DNA of 64,000 nucleotides from Rhodoluna sp. (lineage in GTDB: Bacteria; Actinomycetota; Actinomycetes; Actinomycetales; Microbacteriaceae). A model generated the notes under the pieces. It made no database searches. It was not told where the DNA came from and saw only the letters and a list, made by a program, of their open reading frames with translations. Where the stretch lies: contig NZ_JAHEDV010000033.1 of the NCBI RefSeq assembly GCF_024641065.1, forward strand, positions 1 through 64,000. Reading direction: 5' to 3'. Within the stretch, counting starts at the first letter, position 1. Each line of letters opens with the position of its first letter. The translations under genes were made by a program, and so were the position numbers. Positions 27,201-34,865 of the stretch are shown one piece after another.

Positions 27201-27967
27201 AAGATGCCTTGGTTCTTTGGGAGGCCCAGTTCGGTGACTTCGCCAACGGCGCCCAGAGCATCATCGACGAATTCATTTCATCTGCTGAACAAAAGTGGAA
27301 CCAGCACTCCGGTGTGGTCTTACTTTTGCCTCACGGTTATGAAGGTCAGGGTCCAGACCACTCATCAGCACGAATCGAGCGCTACCTGCAGTTGTGTGCC
27401 CAGAACAACATGACAGTTGCTCAGCCTTCGACTCCGGCAAACCACTTCCACCTTCTTCGTCGCCAGGCATACTCAACGCCTAAGCGCCCGTTGGTGGTAT
27501 TCAGCCCTAAGTCAATGTTGCGTCTCAAAGCCGCATCATCTGCAGTTGAAGATTTCACCACCGGAACATTCCAGACTGTTATTCCTGACCAGCAGAACCT
27601 TGATGCCAATGCAGTCAAGCGCGTTCTATTCTGTTCAGGCAAAATCTACTGGGATCTTCTTGCCGAGGCTCAGAAGCGTAACGATGGAACCACCGCAATC
27701 GTTCGCGTCGAACAGCTTTACCCAACTCCGGTTGACGAGATCAAGGCTGCGTACGCACAGTATCCAAATGCTGAATTGGTTTGGGTTCAAGACGAACCTG
27801 CCAACCAGGGCCCTTGGACTTACATCGGTTTGTTCTTGCCTCGCTACATGGATGGGCAAGTAGCCAAACTTGTATCTCGCCCAGCCAGCGCATCACCGGC
27901 AACCGGTTCTGCAAAAGCGCACGCTGCTGAACAAGCTGACCTTATTTCGAGAGCGTTCTCAATCTAA
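24230..27967 (+). CDS. kgd: Multifunctional 2-oxoglutarate decarboxylase/dehydrogenase E1-E2 (Kgd, SucA-type)
   Basis: Kgd joins an E2 acyltransferase core to a ThDP-dependent E1 in one chain and works in the TCA cycle with E3 and a partner E2. The 1245-residue product has an E1 N-terminal segment (NDWLVDEMYAQWLSNP), a Pro/Ala/Val linker (about 55-110) and the E2 catalytic domain (about 125-360; TYDHRVIQG). E1 follows from about 400 (GMAHRGRLNVL, HGDAAFAGQGVV, YRRRGHNEGDDPS). There is no lipoyl domain, as is usual. GTG 24230 is the only standard start in frame, with AAAGAG next to it. Expression is probably high. Confidence 0.96.
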   Translation: MVSLSGNAENANGDNAFGANDWLVDEMYAQWLSNPDSVDKAWWPILESYHPTETPHATTGPVDVQPAAPVVPVAPVAPVTPAAPVAPATPATPLVAKTTRIEPRPQPIPAQAPVTEAISTVEEDEEQDQVNILKGMSKALATNMDASLQVPTATSVRTVPAKLLIDNRIVINSHLSRTRGGKVSFTHIIGYAIIRALKEFPSQNVYYDLVDDRPAVIQPANINFGLAIDIPKEDGTRALLVPNIKRAQRLNFAEYLSAYEDLVKKARDNKLTAGDFAGSTVSLTNPGGIGTVHSVPRLMKGQGCIVGAGALDYPAEFQGMSDAQLSKLGVSKTITLTSTYDHRVIQGAGSGEFLKKVHELLLGARGFYDEIFADLRIPYEPVKWVTDFERNENDDRTKETRIQELINAYRVRGHLMADVDPLEYKQRSHADLDILNHGLSLWDLDRTFKTGGFGGKSKAEFREIYKILRDSYCRTVGVEYMHIQDPAQRKWFQDKLERPYAKPTREEQMRILEKLNEAEAFETFLQTKFVGQKRFSLEGGESTIAALDEILQEAANADLHEVVIGMAHRGRLNVLTNVAGKTYGQVFKEFEGNTNTKTVQGSGDVKYHLGTEGTFTNMEGKQVRVSLAANPSHLEAVNPVVEGIVRAKLDRFDAMSKDVYPVLPVIIHGDAAFAGQGVVPEVLNMSQLRGYKTGGTINIVINNQVGFTTPPGESRSTVYATDVAKGIQAPIFHVNGDDPEAVVRVARLAFEFRQEFKKDVVLDIICYRRRGHNEGDDPSMTQPLMYNLIEAKRSVRTLYMESLVGRGDITRDEFEAANAGFQNRLEQAFVEVHEAMVAAPPLVPRPVGIGTTASDQTGVANATAISRQMVELIGDAHNNQPPAFNVHPKLQQLLTKRVEMSREGGIDWGFGELLALGSLLVEGKAVRMAGQDSRRGTFVQRHAVFHDRINGQEWMPLRNLTADQAKFYIYDSLLSEYAAMGYEYGYAVENQDALVLWEAQFGDFANGAQSIIDEFISSAEQKWNQHSGVVLLLPHGYEGQGPDHSSARIERYLQLCAQNNMTVAQPSTPANHFHLLRRQAYSTPKRPLVVFSPKSMLRLKAASSAVEDFTTGTFQTVIPDQQNLDANAVKRVLFCSGKIYWDLLAEAQKRNDGTTAIVRVEQLYPTPVDEIKAAYAQYPNAELVWVQDEPANQGPWTYIGLFLPRYMDGQVAKLVSRPASASPATGSAKAHAAEQADLISRAFSI

Positions 27968-27969
27968 AT

Positions 27970-28581
27970 ATGAGCACCGAATCGCGTCGTGATGTGCGCA
28001 TCGTCATTCTTGGCGATGCGCTTATCTCGGCCGCCGGCGACCCAAAAGGAATGGGTTGGGTAGGTCGAGTTACTTCAAAAACTCCACGCAACAACCCGCG
28101 AATCGACATTTTTGCTCTACCTGCCCCAGATGAAACAACGAGCATGCTTGCTGAACGTTGGGCTGCTGAGATCGGGCGCCGCTTCAGCGCCGAGACCGAA
28201 AATCGTTTGGTTCTGGCCCTCGGAAACACCGACCCGGCAGCGGGTATCTCACTTTCGAGAAGTCGCCTAAATGTTGCAACCATTGTTGACGAAGCAAAAC
28301 GTGCCGGAATTCAGTCTTTTATCATTGGCCCAACTCCGCATCGCAACCCAGAGCTAAACCCTGAGGTTGAGCACCTAGCCACCGGCTTTGAAGATGTTGC
28401 CACTCGACGAGGCATTCCATTTGTCGACTGCTTCAGACCTCTCGTTGAGCACGAGGGCTGGAATCAAGAAATTTCAGGTTCTGACCACGGATTACCTGGC
28501 CAGATTGGTCACGGACTAGTGGCGTGGTTGGTTTTGAACCGCGGCTGGTACGAGTGGCTCGAACTGCCTGAATCTGATTAG
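27970..28581 (+). CDS. GDSL-type SGNH hydrolase/esterase
   Basis: The 203-residue protein begins with a hydrophobic strand into ILGDALISAAGDPKGMGW, in place of the usual GDS(L) block. The usual nucleophile Ser position is therefore occupied by Ala in GDAL, with Ser-Ala just after. LALGNTDPAAG gives the Gly/Asn block, and SDHGLPGQIGHGLVAWLV holds the C-terminal Asp and His. If the nucleophile is really lost the protein may not be an active esterase. It starts 2 nt after the kgd stop and is probably co-transcribed. Its stop overlaps the rsrA stop. Confidence 0.8.
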   Translation: MSTESRRDVRIVILGDALISAAGDPKGMGWVGRVTSKTPRNNPRIDIFALPAPDETTSMLAERWAAEIGRRFSAETENRLVLALGNTDPAAGISLSRSRLNVATIVDEAKRAGIQSFIIGPTPHRNPELNPEVEHLATGFEDVATRRGIPFVDCFRPLVEHEGWNQEISGSDHGLPGQIGHGLVAWLVLNRGWYEWLELPESD

Positions 28582-28829
28582 TGAACTCCGCCGTTGGCCT
28601 GTATGCGGCGAATCTCGGCGAGTACTCGCTCGGCTAGCTCCTGAGGAACATCCTCCGTGCAACTCTGCTTGATGGCACCGTTGATGAGGGTCTCTAGGTC
28701 GTAATCAGTCTCACAACTGTCGCAGTTAGCAAGGTGAGCGGTGATGTCATCCAATTCTTGGTCAGACAGCTCATTGTGCAGATATTCATGCACGTGACGT
28801 TTAGTCTCTTGGCAGTCGATCTCAGACAT
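28578..28829 (-). CDS. rsrA: Mycothiol-system anti-sigma factor RsrA-type (zinc-associated)
   Basis: The 83-residue ZAS-type anti-sigma factor carries Cys at residue 6, a central His and the HLANCDSC motif (H-x3-C-x2-C). These residues bind zinc and form disulphides on oxidation to release the sigma factor. A fourth Cys is in KQSCTED. Size and motif match RsrA of Streptomyces and RshA of mycobacteria. It follows the sigma gene with a 1-nt TAATG overlap, which couples the two for matched synthesis. Confidence 0.95.
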   Translation of the reverse strand: MSEIDCQETKRHVHEYLHNELSDQELDDITAHLANCDSCETDYDLETLINGAIKQSCTEDVPQELAERVLAEIRRIQANGGVH

Positions 28830-29494
28830 TACTTAACCTCATCCTTGTTATCAGACACGTCATAACCCTCTTGGGCGGCATATTCGGCCAACAGAGTTCT
28901 CAAAAGTTTTTTGCCTCGGTGAAGTCGGCTCATCACGGTGCCAACCGGGGTTCCCATAATTTCGGCAATTTCGGCATAAGGCAAACCATCAACCACGGCG
29001 TAATAAACCACCATTCGAAACTCATCCGGAATCTGGTGCAGAGCATCCTTGATGGTTTCTGATGGCATATTGTCGATCGCCTCTAGCTCGGCAGATCGGC
29101 TAGCTAGCGAGGTTACCGACTCGGCTGAGCCGAGCTGCCAGTCTTCAAGGTCATCTAGACCACCCTTGGCCTGATCTTTTGCCCGTTTGTTGAACGAGTT
29201 GATGTGGGTGTTGGTCATGATTCGGTAGAGCCAAGCTTTGAGGTTGGTGCCCTGCTGATACTGGGCCCAAGCAACGAACGCTTTGGCAAAAGTCTCTTGA
29301 ACTAGATCTTCTGCATCCGAGGGGTTTCGAGTCCAGCGGAGAGCCGCACCATACAGTTGCGGCATGAGCGGCAGGGCCTGCTGTTCAAACTCTTGAATCT
29401 GATTTTGCTTCGCCGAAGCGTCTTTTGACTTCATCGTTTTCGAGTTTAGTCTTGGCATGCCAAAGCCAGCACCCGAAGCAACAAAACTACTCAT
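28829..29494 (-). CDS. sigR: ECF RNA polymerase sigma factor SigR/SigH
   Basis: This sigma factor directs the thiol-oxidative and heat stress regulon in actinobacteria. The 221-residue product has region 2 ([39 protein letters not shown]) and region 4 ([33 protein letters not shown]). An N-terminal extension of about 30 residues precedes region 2. ATG 29494 is supported by a GGAAT-N18-GTT promoter placed so that the transcript would begin at or a few bases before that ATG (leaderless). ATG at 29458 or 29434 are alternatives. Followed directly by rsrA. Confidence 0.94.
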   Translation of the reverse strand: MSSFVASGAGFGMPRLNSKTMKSKDASAKQNQIQEFEQQALPLMPQLYGAALRWTRNPSDAEDLVQETFAKAFVAWAQYQQGTNLKAWLYRIMTNTHINSFNKRAKDQAKGGLDDLEDWQLGSAESVTSLASRSAELEAIDNMPSETIKDALHQIPDEFRMVVYYAVVDGLPYAEIAEIMGTPVGTVMSRLHRGKKLLRTLLAEYAAQEGYDVSDNKDEVK

Positions 29495-29504
29495 GGTAAC
29501 TTTG

Positions 29505-29530
29505 AACCTATGACCTCTTCAGCGTATTCC
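29505..29530 (-). promoter_or_regulatory. SigR-type autoregulatory promoter
   Basis: On the minus strand GGAAT (29530-29526) and GTT (29507-29505) are separated by exactly 18 nt. This equals the GGAAT-N18-GTT consensus I know for Streptomyces SigR. It lies 11-36 bp before the sigR ATG and overlaps the first codons of aroA, consistent with positive autoregulation. Confidence 0.75.
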
Positions 29531-30805
29531 CAGCCTTGGCCTGCCCCAATTGCCACGGGTGCGTTGAACGCTACCGTCTCGCTACCTGGGTCTAAATCTT
29601 TGAACAATCGCGAGTTGGTTTTGTCTGCAATTGCGAGCGAACCAACGCTCTTGACCGACACTTTGGCATCCAGAGATAGCACCCTGATGATTGAGGCGCT
29701 GCGCAGTCTTGGCACACAGGTTCAGGTCAACGATGACGGTTCAGTGCTGGTCACGCCTGGGGCTTTCAACCGCGAGGCAAAGATCGATTGTGGTCTAGCT
29801 GGCACGGTTATGCGATTCGTGCCACCCATTTCACTTCTAAGCAACCAGGATGTCTTGTTCGACGGTGATGAAGCCGCTCGTCGCCGCCCAATGAACGTGA
29901 CCATCGACAGTCTTCGTGCCCTGGGTGCTGAGGTTTCAGACAACGGTTCAGGCGCCCTACCGTTCACCGTTCACGGAAACGGCTCAGTTGCCGGTGGCGA
30001 AATCACCATCGATGCATCAAGCTCAAGCCAGTTCGTTTCGGGCCTTTTGCTTGCCGCAGCTCGCTTTGAAAACGGCATCACGCTAAAGCACCAGGGTGAG
30101 CACCTACCTTCAATGCCTCACATCGAAATGACCCTCGACTGCCTAGCCAAGCGCGGAGTCAAAGTTTCTAGCCCTGCACCTGCGGTGTGGCGAGTAGAAC
30201 CAGGCCCGATTGCCGGCGGCACGGTTGCCATCGAACCTGACCTTTCAAATGCTGGCCCGTTCTTAGCCGCAGCCATGGTTGCCGGCGGCGAGGTTTTTAT
30301 CCCAGGATGGCCAGACTCAACCACCCAGGTTGGCGATGAGTTTGATGGAATTTTGCAACAGATGGGTGCCAAAATTGTTCGTGAAAACTTTGGCCTAAAA
30401 ATCACCGGAACCGGCGCGATTCACGGCATCGACATTGATCTCTCAATCGGTGGCGAGCTAACCCCAGTTATTGCTGCATTGGCAGCACTTGCCGACAGCC
30501 CAACCATCATTCGCGGTGTCGCGCACCTTCGCGGTCACGAAACAGATCGTTTGGCAGCGCTGGCCGCCGAGATCAACCGAATTGGTGGCATTGCCCGCGA
30601 AACCCCAGATGGTCTCGAGATTGACCCGAGCGATAACCTTCACGGCGCTCTATGGCAGACCTACGAAGACCACCGCATGGCAACCGCGGGCGCCATCATT
30701 GGGCTGCGTGTGCCAGGCATTGAAATTGAAGACATTAAAACAACTTCAAAGACCATGCCCGATTTCGACAAAATGTGGAACAGCATGCTTGAAGGCAACG
30801 CTTGA
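29510..30805 (+). CDS. aroA: 3-phosphoshikimate 1-carboxyvinyltransferase (EPSP synthase)
   Basis: AroA joins shikimate 3-phosphate and PEP in aromatic amino acid synthesis. The 431-residue product has [18 protein letters not shown], the PEP-binding [25 protein letters not shown] and the C-terminal [16 protein letters not shown]. The DHRMA motif ([11 protein letters not shown]) is intact. No ribosome-binding site precedes the ATG at 29510. A TANNNT-type -10 (TAACTT, 29497-29502) lies 7 nt before it, suggesting a leaderless message. Only 15 bp separate it from the divergent sigR start. It overlaps rsgA by 4 nt. Confidence 0.96.
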   Translation: MTSSAYSQPWPAPIATGALNATVSLPGSKSLNNRELVLSAIASEPTLLTDTLASRDSTLMIEALRSLGTQVQVNDDGSVLVTPGAFNREAKIDCGLAGTVMRFVPPISLLSNQDVLFDGDEAARRRPMNVTIDSLRALGAEVSDNGSGALPFTVHGNGSVAGGEITIDASSSSQFVSGLLLAAARFENGITLKHQGEHLPSMPHIEMTLDCLAKRGVKVSSPAPAVWRVEPGPIAGGTVAIEPDLSNAGPFLAAAMVAGGEVFIPGWPDSTTQVGDEFDGILQQMGAKIVRENFGLKITGTGAIHGIDIDLSIGGELTPVIAALAALADSPTIIRGVAHLRGHETDRLAALAAEINRIGGIARETPDGLEIDPSDNLHGALWQTYEDHRMATAGAIIGLRVPGIEIEDIKTTSKTMPDFDKMWNSMLEGNA

Positions 30806-31863
30806 GTTGGCTCTATGAGCCAGATCCGGGTCAGAACGACCTGGATGAAACCGATGTGCGCGTTCGCCCAAACCCAAAGGGCAACAAGCCACGAACCAAA
30901 AAACGACCTGAGCACAAAGAGGCCCCAATTGGTCTCGTTCTGGGCGTAGATGTTGGCCGTTATCGAGTCTTGCTCGAAGACGAAGAGCGCGTAATCAATG
31001 CAACTCTGGGCAAAGAGCTTCGCAAGCACGGTGCAGCCGTAGGCGATAACGTGGCTCTGGCCGGCGACATCTCAGAAACCGTTGGCGCACTTGCAAGAAT
31101 TGTTCGCATCGAACCACGCACATCTTTGCTTCGTCGCAGTGCCGATGACTCTGACTTAGTCGAACGCGTGATTGTTGCAAACGCCACCCAAATGGCCATC
31201 GTGGTGGCTATCGCCAACCCCGAACCAAGAACTCGACTGATTGACCGCTATTTGGCAGCAGCCTACGACGCAGGTCTCAAACCGATTCTCATCATCACCA
31301 AAACCGACCTGGCCGACCCGGCAGAGTTCTTGGCCAACTTTTCAGGCCTGAGCATCCCAGTGGTTTTGAATCGCTCGGATGACCCTGCCCTCCCCCGTTT
31401 GCGTGAGTTGCTAGACGGGCAAACCACAGTATTTGTTGGTCACTCAGGTGTGGGCAAATCAACGCTCGTAAACGCACTCGCACCGCACGCACTGCGAGCC
31501 ACCGGCGGAGTAAATGCAGTTACCGGCCGCGGGCGTCACACCAGCTCTTCGGTGCGAGCAATTCAACTCGACGAAACTGTCGGCCAAGGTTGGATCATTG
31601 ACACTCCAGGTGTTCGTTCATTTGGCCTAGGGCATGTCAAGCCAGAGAATCTGCTCAAGTCTTTCGAAGATCTATGGTCAGTTATCGAAACCTGCCCACG
31701 CGACTGCACTCATGCTGCCGACGCTCCTGACTGCGAACTCGACACAGCAATTGCCAATGGCACTTTAGGTGAGCACGGTGCTTCGAGAGTTGATTCGCTC
31801 CGCCGATTGATGACATCGCTGGCTACTCATTCAGACAAATCCATCGACAAGAGCGCGGAATAG
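30802..31863 (+). CDS. rsgA: Ribosome small subunit-dependent GTPase A
   Basis: RsgA is a late 30S assembly GTPase. The 353-residue protein has an N-terminal OB-fold (about 40-110) and a circularly permuted GTPase. The G4 motif ITKTD comes first, followed by G1 GHSGVGKST and G3 DTPG. A C-terminal zinc knuckle (TCPRDCTHAADAPDCEL) follows. A basic N-terminal extension (KGNKPRTKKRPEHK) precedes the OB domain, as in other actinobacteria. The start is TTG at 30802, sharing TTGA with the aroA stop. hisN follows 9 bp after its stop. Confidence 0.95.
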   Translation: MSWLYEPDPGQNDLDETDVRVRPNPKGNKPRTKKRPEHKEAPIGLVLGVDVGRYRVLLEDEERVINATLGKELRKHGAAVGDNVALAGDISETVGALARIVRIEPRTSLLRRSADDSDLVERVIVANATQMAIVVAIANPEPRTRLIDRYLAAAYDAGLKPILIITKTDLADPAEFLANFSGLSIPVVLNRSDDPALPRLRELLDGQTTVFVGHSGVGKSTLVNALAPHALRATGGVNAVTGRGRHTSSSVRAIQLDETVGQGWIIDTPGVRSFGLGHVKPENLLKSFEDLWSVIETCPRDCTHAADAPDCELDTAIANGTLGEHGASRVDSLRRLMTSLATHSDKSIDKSAE

Positions 31864-31872
31864 ACTTTATTC

Positions 31873-32652
31873 ATGAACTTTGTCGCCGACCTCGCGCTTG
31901 CCCTTGAACTGGCAGACACCGCAGACCAAATCTCACTGCAGCGATTTCGTGCGCTTGATCTAAAGGTCGAGACCAAGCCAGACCGAAGCCCGGTTACCGA
32001 CGCTGACAAAGCCGTTGAAGCAGCCTTGAAGGCAATTCTGGCCGAGAAGGCTCCAACCGATGCCCTAATTGGCGAAGAGTATGGTTCAAGCGATGGTTCA
32101 ACCAACCGAACCTGGATCATCGACCCAATCGACGGCACGGCAAACTACCTTCGTGGTGTGCCAGTCTGGGCAACTTTGATTGCACTTTCTATCGATGGCA
32201 AGCCGACTGTCAGCGTAGTCTCAGCACCAGCCCTGGGTCGCCGCTGGTGGGCTGCTCCGGGCATTGGAGCACACACCCGTGAGATTGACGGCACCGAACG
32301 TCAAATCACCGTGTCGGGCATTTCTGAGCTTGAAAACGCATCGCTAAGCTACAACAACCTGCAGCTCTGGGATCAATCTGGCAAATTGCCGCAACTCATT
32401 GACCTGAGTCGCAAAATTTGGCGCACTCGTGCTTACGGAGATTTCTGGAGCTACATGTTGCTGGCCGAAGGTTCAGTCGACATCGTGGCCGAACACGACC
32501 TCAAAATATATGACATTGCCGCACTGGTTCCGGTAGTTGAATTGGCTGGCGGAAAATTCTCAGACCTGGCCGGAGTTTTGACGGCGGAATCATCATCGGT
32601 GCTGGCGACCAACAGCAAATTACACGACTTGACCCAAGCCACATTTCGCTAA
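31873..32652 (+). CDS. hisN: Histidinol-phosphatase, inositol monophosphatase family (HisN)
   Basis: The 259-residue metal-dependent phosphatase has EEYG, the metal-binding signature WIIDPIDGTANYLRGVPVWAT and the C-terminal WSYMLLAEGSVDIVAEHDLKIYD. In actinobacteria the aroA-rsgA-hisN order is conserved and HisN serves histidine biosynthesis, so that is the preferred role. Because the family also includes inositol monophosphatase and the next genes form an inositol island, activity on inositol phosphates is possible but not indicated by sequence alone. Confidence 0.85.
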   Translation: MNFVADLALALELADTADQISLQRFRALDLKVETKPDRSPVTDADKAVEAALKAILAEKAPTDALIGEEYGSSDGSTNRTWIIDPIDGTANYLRGVPVWATLIALSIDGKPTVSVVSAPALGRRWWAAPGIGAHTREIDGTERQITVSGISELENASLSYNNLQLWDQSGKLPQLIDLSRKIWRTRAYGDFWSYMLLAEGSVDIVAEHDLKIYDIAALVPVVELAGGKFSDLAGVLTAESSSVLATNSKLHDLTQATFR

Positions 32653-32655
32653 AAA

Positions 32656-32683
32656 TTAGCAACTAAGTGCTAATGTTCTAACA
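32656..32683. promoter_or_regulatory. Candidate IolR operator upstream of the GntR gene
   Basis: The element opens TTAGCA-N6-TGCTAA, an inverted repeat, and ends TGTTCTAACA. It shares AACTAAGTG and the terminal CTAACA with an element before iolC (48304-48329). It ends 43 bp before the GntR start codon and fits autoregulation by the GntR protein. Confidence 0.6.
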
Positions 32684-32726
32684 AATTGCCAAAGTATGGC
32701 GACTGTTAGTTAGCAAGAGGTAACAA

Positions 32727-33488
32727 GTGAATCAGCAAGAGCAGATTCTGCCGATGTCAGCGTTTATGGACCTTGACCGCTCAGGCCCTATTCCCCTGTA
32801 TTTTCAGGTAGCTCAGAAGATTGAGCAGGCCATCATGGATGGCACTTTGCCGGCTGGCTCACGCCTCGAAAACGAGGTTGCTCTCGGTGAGCGTCTAGGC
32901 CTTAGCCGCCCAACAGTTCGCCGTGCGATTCAAGATCTCGTTGACAAAGGCTTGCTGGTTCGCCGTCGCGGCATTGGAACTCAGGTTGTTCATGGCCAGG
33001 TCACCCGTGGCGTTGAGTTGACCTCGCTTTATGAAGACCTTGCCCGCAGTGGCCAGAAGCCTTCCACCACCTTGATTGACTACAAGATTCAAAAGGCTGA
33101 TGCAAAAATCGCTGAAAAGCTTGGCGTGGCTGTAGGTGCAAACGTTCTGTATGTAAAGCGCCTGCGTTCTGCTGACAACGTTGCGGTTTCAATTCTTGAG
33201 AACTGGCTGCCTACAGAGTTCACCGAGATCACCGAAGCAGAGCTGAATGAGTTTGGCCTTTACCAACTGCTTCGATCACGCGGTGTCACCATCCGTGTTG
33301 CAAAGCAACGCATCGGCGCTCGCAAGGCCAGCGCCACCGAATCTAATCTGCTTGACATTGAGAAGAGCGCTGCGCTGTTGACCATGGATAGAACTGCCTA
33401 CGACAATTCAGGCAAGGCAGTTGAGTTTGGTCACCACTGCTACCGACCAGATCTTTACTCGTTCGAAGTGACTCTCGTCGAGAAATAA
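32727..33488 (+). CDS. GntR/UTRA transcriptional regulator, IolR-like
   Basis: The 253-residue regulator has an N-terminal winged helix (about 17-85; IPLYFQVAQKIEQAIMDGTL, GLSRPTVRRAIQDLVDKGLL) and a C-terminal UTRA ligand domain (about 95-245). In Corynebacterium glutamicum a GntR protein, IolR, represses the inositol genes. Position beside the island and a shared element before this gene and iolC support the same role here. GTG at 32727 follows AAGAGG. The gene stands alone between hisN and a terminator. The effector is probably an inositol breakdown intermediate, which is inference. Confidence 0.85.
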   Translation: MNQQEQILPMSAFMDLDRSGPIPLYFQVAQKIEQAIMDGTLPAGSRLENEVALGERLGLSRPTVRRAIQDLVDKGLLVRRRGIGTQVVHGQVTRGVELTSLYEDLARSGQKPSTTLIDYKIQKADAKIAEKLGVAVGANVLYVKRLRSADNVAVSILENWLPTEFTEITEAELNEFGLYQLLRSRGVTIRVAKQRIGARKASATESNLLDIEKSAALLTMDRTAYDNSGKAVEFGHHCYRPDLYSFEVTLVEK

Positions 33489-33499
33489 CCATTAAAAAG

Positions 33500-33536
33500 A
33501 AATGGACCCAGGCTGCAGCCACGGGTCCATTTTTTT
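33500..33536. terminator. Terminator after the GntR gene
   Basis: AAATGGACCC-N13-GGGTCCATTT followed by TTTT ends the + strand GntR transcript. The symmetric A/T flanks let it also serve the convergent tautomerase gene. Confidence 0.85.
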
Positions 33537-33545
33537 GCGTTGAGC

Positions 33546-33959
33546 CTAGGCAGCCCCAGCTGCCGGCACCGCTAACTCACCGGTTTGGTATTGGGCAATC
33601 CCGAATCCAAAAGACCAATCCTGTGGGCCGTTCTCTACATAACCGATGAAAACGTCTTCACCGGTTACGCCAAGCGCTGCAAGATTTGCGTGAATCTTTG
33701 CATATAGAGCTTGTTTAGTTTCTACTGATCGACCACGCTGGGTGAAGATTTGAATCATGACCACACCATTGGTGCGCTCAAAACCCAAGCCAGCGTCTTC
33801 GGCGATAATCGAACCATTTTCGAGCTGGTTGATGATCTGAAAGCGGTCGCGAGGCGGAATGCCATAAACGTCAACAATCGCCTCGTGAATGGCGTCAGCA
33901 ATTGCCTTTACGGCCTCAGCTGTTCGCCCACGGTTTAGGTCGATTCTGACTAGTGGCAT
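33546..33959 (-). CDS. Tautomerase-superfamily protein, malonate semialdehyde decarboxylase-like
   Basis: The 137-residue protein begins Met-Pro, which after Met removal gives the catalytic N-terminal Pro of this superfamily. Counting from that Pro it has Asp37 (PPRDRF), Arg74 and Arg76 (QRGRS), Trp114 and Phe116 (DWSFG) and Tyr123. In malonate semialdehyde decarboxylase I recall Pro1, Asp37, Arg73, Arg75, Trp114, Phe116 and Phe123 as active-site residues, so the match is close. Inositol breakdown yields malonate semialdehyde, which makes that substrate plausible. A general tautomerase is the alternative. It reads the same way as the Hyi-like gene, 54 bp downstream of it. Confidence 0.75.
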   Translation of the reverse strand: MPLVRIDLNRGRTAEAVKAIADAIHEAIVDVYGIPPRDRFQIINQLENGSIIAEDAGLGFERTNGVVMIQIFTQRGRSVETKQALYAKIHANLAALGVTGEDVFIGYVENGPQDWSFGFGIAQYQTGELAVPAAGAA

Positions 33960-34013
33960 TTCGTCCTTTCAAGTAGAAATACTTTGTAAGGACATTATTA
34001 CATATTTAAATGA

Positions 34014-34790
34014 CTATTGCGAGAATGCTTTTCTGAAGTCTTCGAGTGCCCGCTCTGAGTCACCACTAGCCCAGCCTTCAAGACCAACCACACCGTTGTA
34101 TCCCAGCTCAGTCAAAGCTTGCGCAATTCTCGGGTAATAAATTTCACCAGTTCCAGGCTGGCAGCGCCCAGGCACATCGGCAACTTGAATTTCACCAATC
34201 CAAGGCAGGCACTCGGTGACCAAACCGACCAAATTGCCCTCGCCTATTTGTGCGTGGTAGAGGTCAAGATTCAACTTCAGGTAATCACTATTAACTGATT
34301 CGACCAGGGCCAGAGTGTCGGCCGCTTTGGCAAATGGCACGTTTGGGTGATCAACCAGATTATTGAGGTTCTCAAGGGTGAACACTCGGTTGTGCGCAGC
34401 GCCGAGATCGGCAAGTCTCGCCAAAGTGTCTTTGGCCTTGGCCCAGTCGGCACCGGTTACTACTGGAGTTGGCTTAACAGCCTGACCATCACCATCAAGC
34501 CCGGTGCCGTGCAGGTTCAATCTTGGTGAATCGATAATTTTGGCTGCCTCTAGCGAAAGCTTGGCAGTCTCAATAAGACGGTCAGCGCCCTCTTCGGTAA
34601 TTAGATCGCCCTCGATGTATCCGGTCATCGAAGAGAACGTTGCACCGGTCGCGGCCAGCGCTTGCATGTCCTTGGTAGTCCAGTTCCAGATTTCTACCTG
34701 AAAACCCAAATCACGGATGCGCTCTACGCGCTGAACAAATGGAAGGTCAAGAAATAGCATCTCCGCTGATGCTGCAAGTTGAAAAGTCAT
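34014..34790 (-). CDS. Hydroxypyruvate isomerase-like TIM-barrel protein (Hyi/IolI-like)
   Basis: This 258-residue AP-endonuclease-2-type TIM barrel has Hyi/OtnI-type features: ASAEMLFLDLPFVQRVERIRDLGF at the start, the metal-site Glu in VFTLENLNN, DLYHAQIGEGNLV, IQVADVPGRCQPGTGEI and the last metal Glu in GVVGLEGWASGD. Family members isomerise hydroxypyruvate, 2-oxotetronate phosphates or keto-inositols. In this setting a 2-keto-inositol isomerase (IolI role, for D-chiro-inositol) is a reasonable guess. It follows a terminator and so has its own promoter, possibly with the tautomerase gene. Confidence 0.75.
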   Translation of the reverse strand: MTFQLAASAEMLFLDLPFVQRVERIRDLGFQVEIWNWTTKDMQALAATGATFSSMTGYIEGDLITEEGADRLIETAKLSLEAAKIIDSPRLNLHGTGLDGDGQAVKPTPVVTGADWAKAKDTLARLADLGAAHNRVFTLENLNNLVDHPNVPFAKAADTLALVESVNSDYLKLNLDLYHAQIGEGNLVGLVTECLPWIGEIQVADVPGRCQPGTGEIYYPRIAQALTELGYNGVVGLEGWASGDSERALEDFRKAFSQ

Positions 34791-34865
34791 GGTTACTTTC
34801 GAGAGATTTTTCAGGCGTCTTTGCCTATAGATATTTTAGTTCGGAACGGTCCAAATTTGTCGCAA

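Noticed and set aside
31873-32652. HisN-like phosphatase as part of the inositol island (inositol monophosphatase)
   Set aside because: It belongs to the conserved aroA-rsgA-hisN group and is on the other side of the GntR promoter; kept as histidinol-phosphatase with a note.
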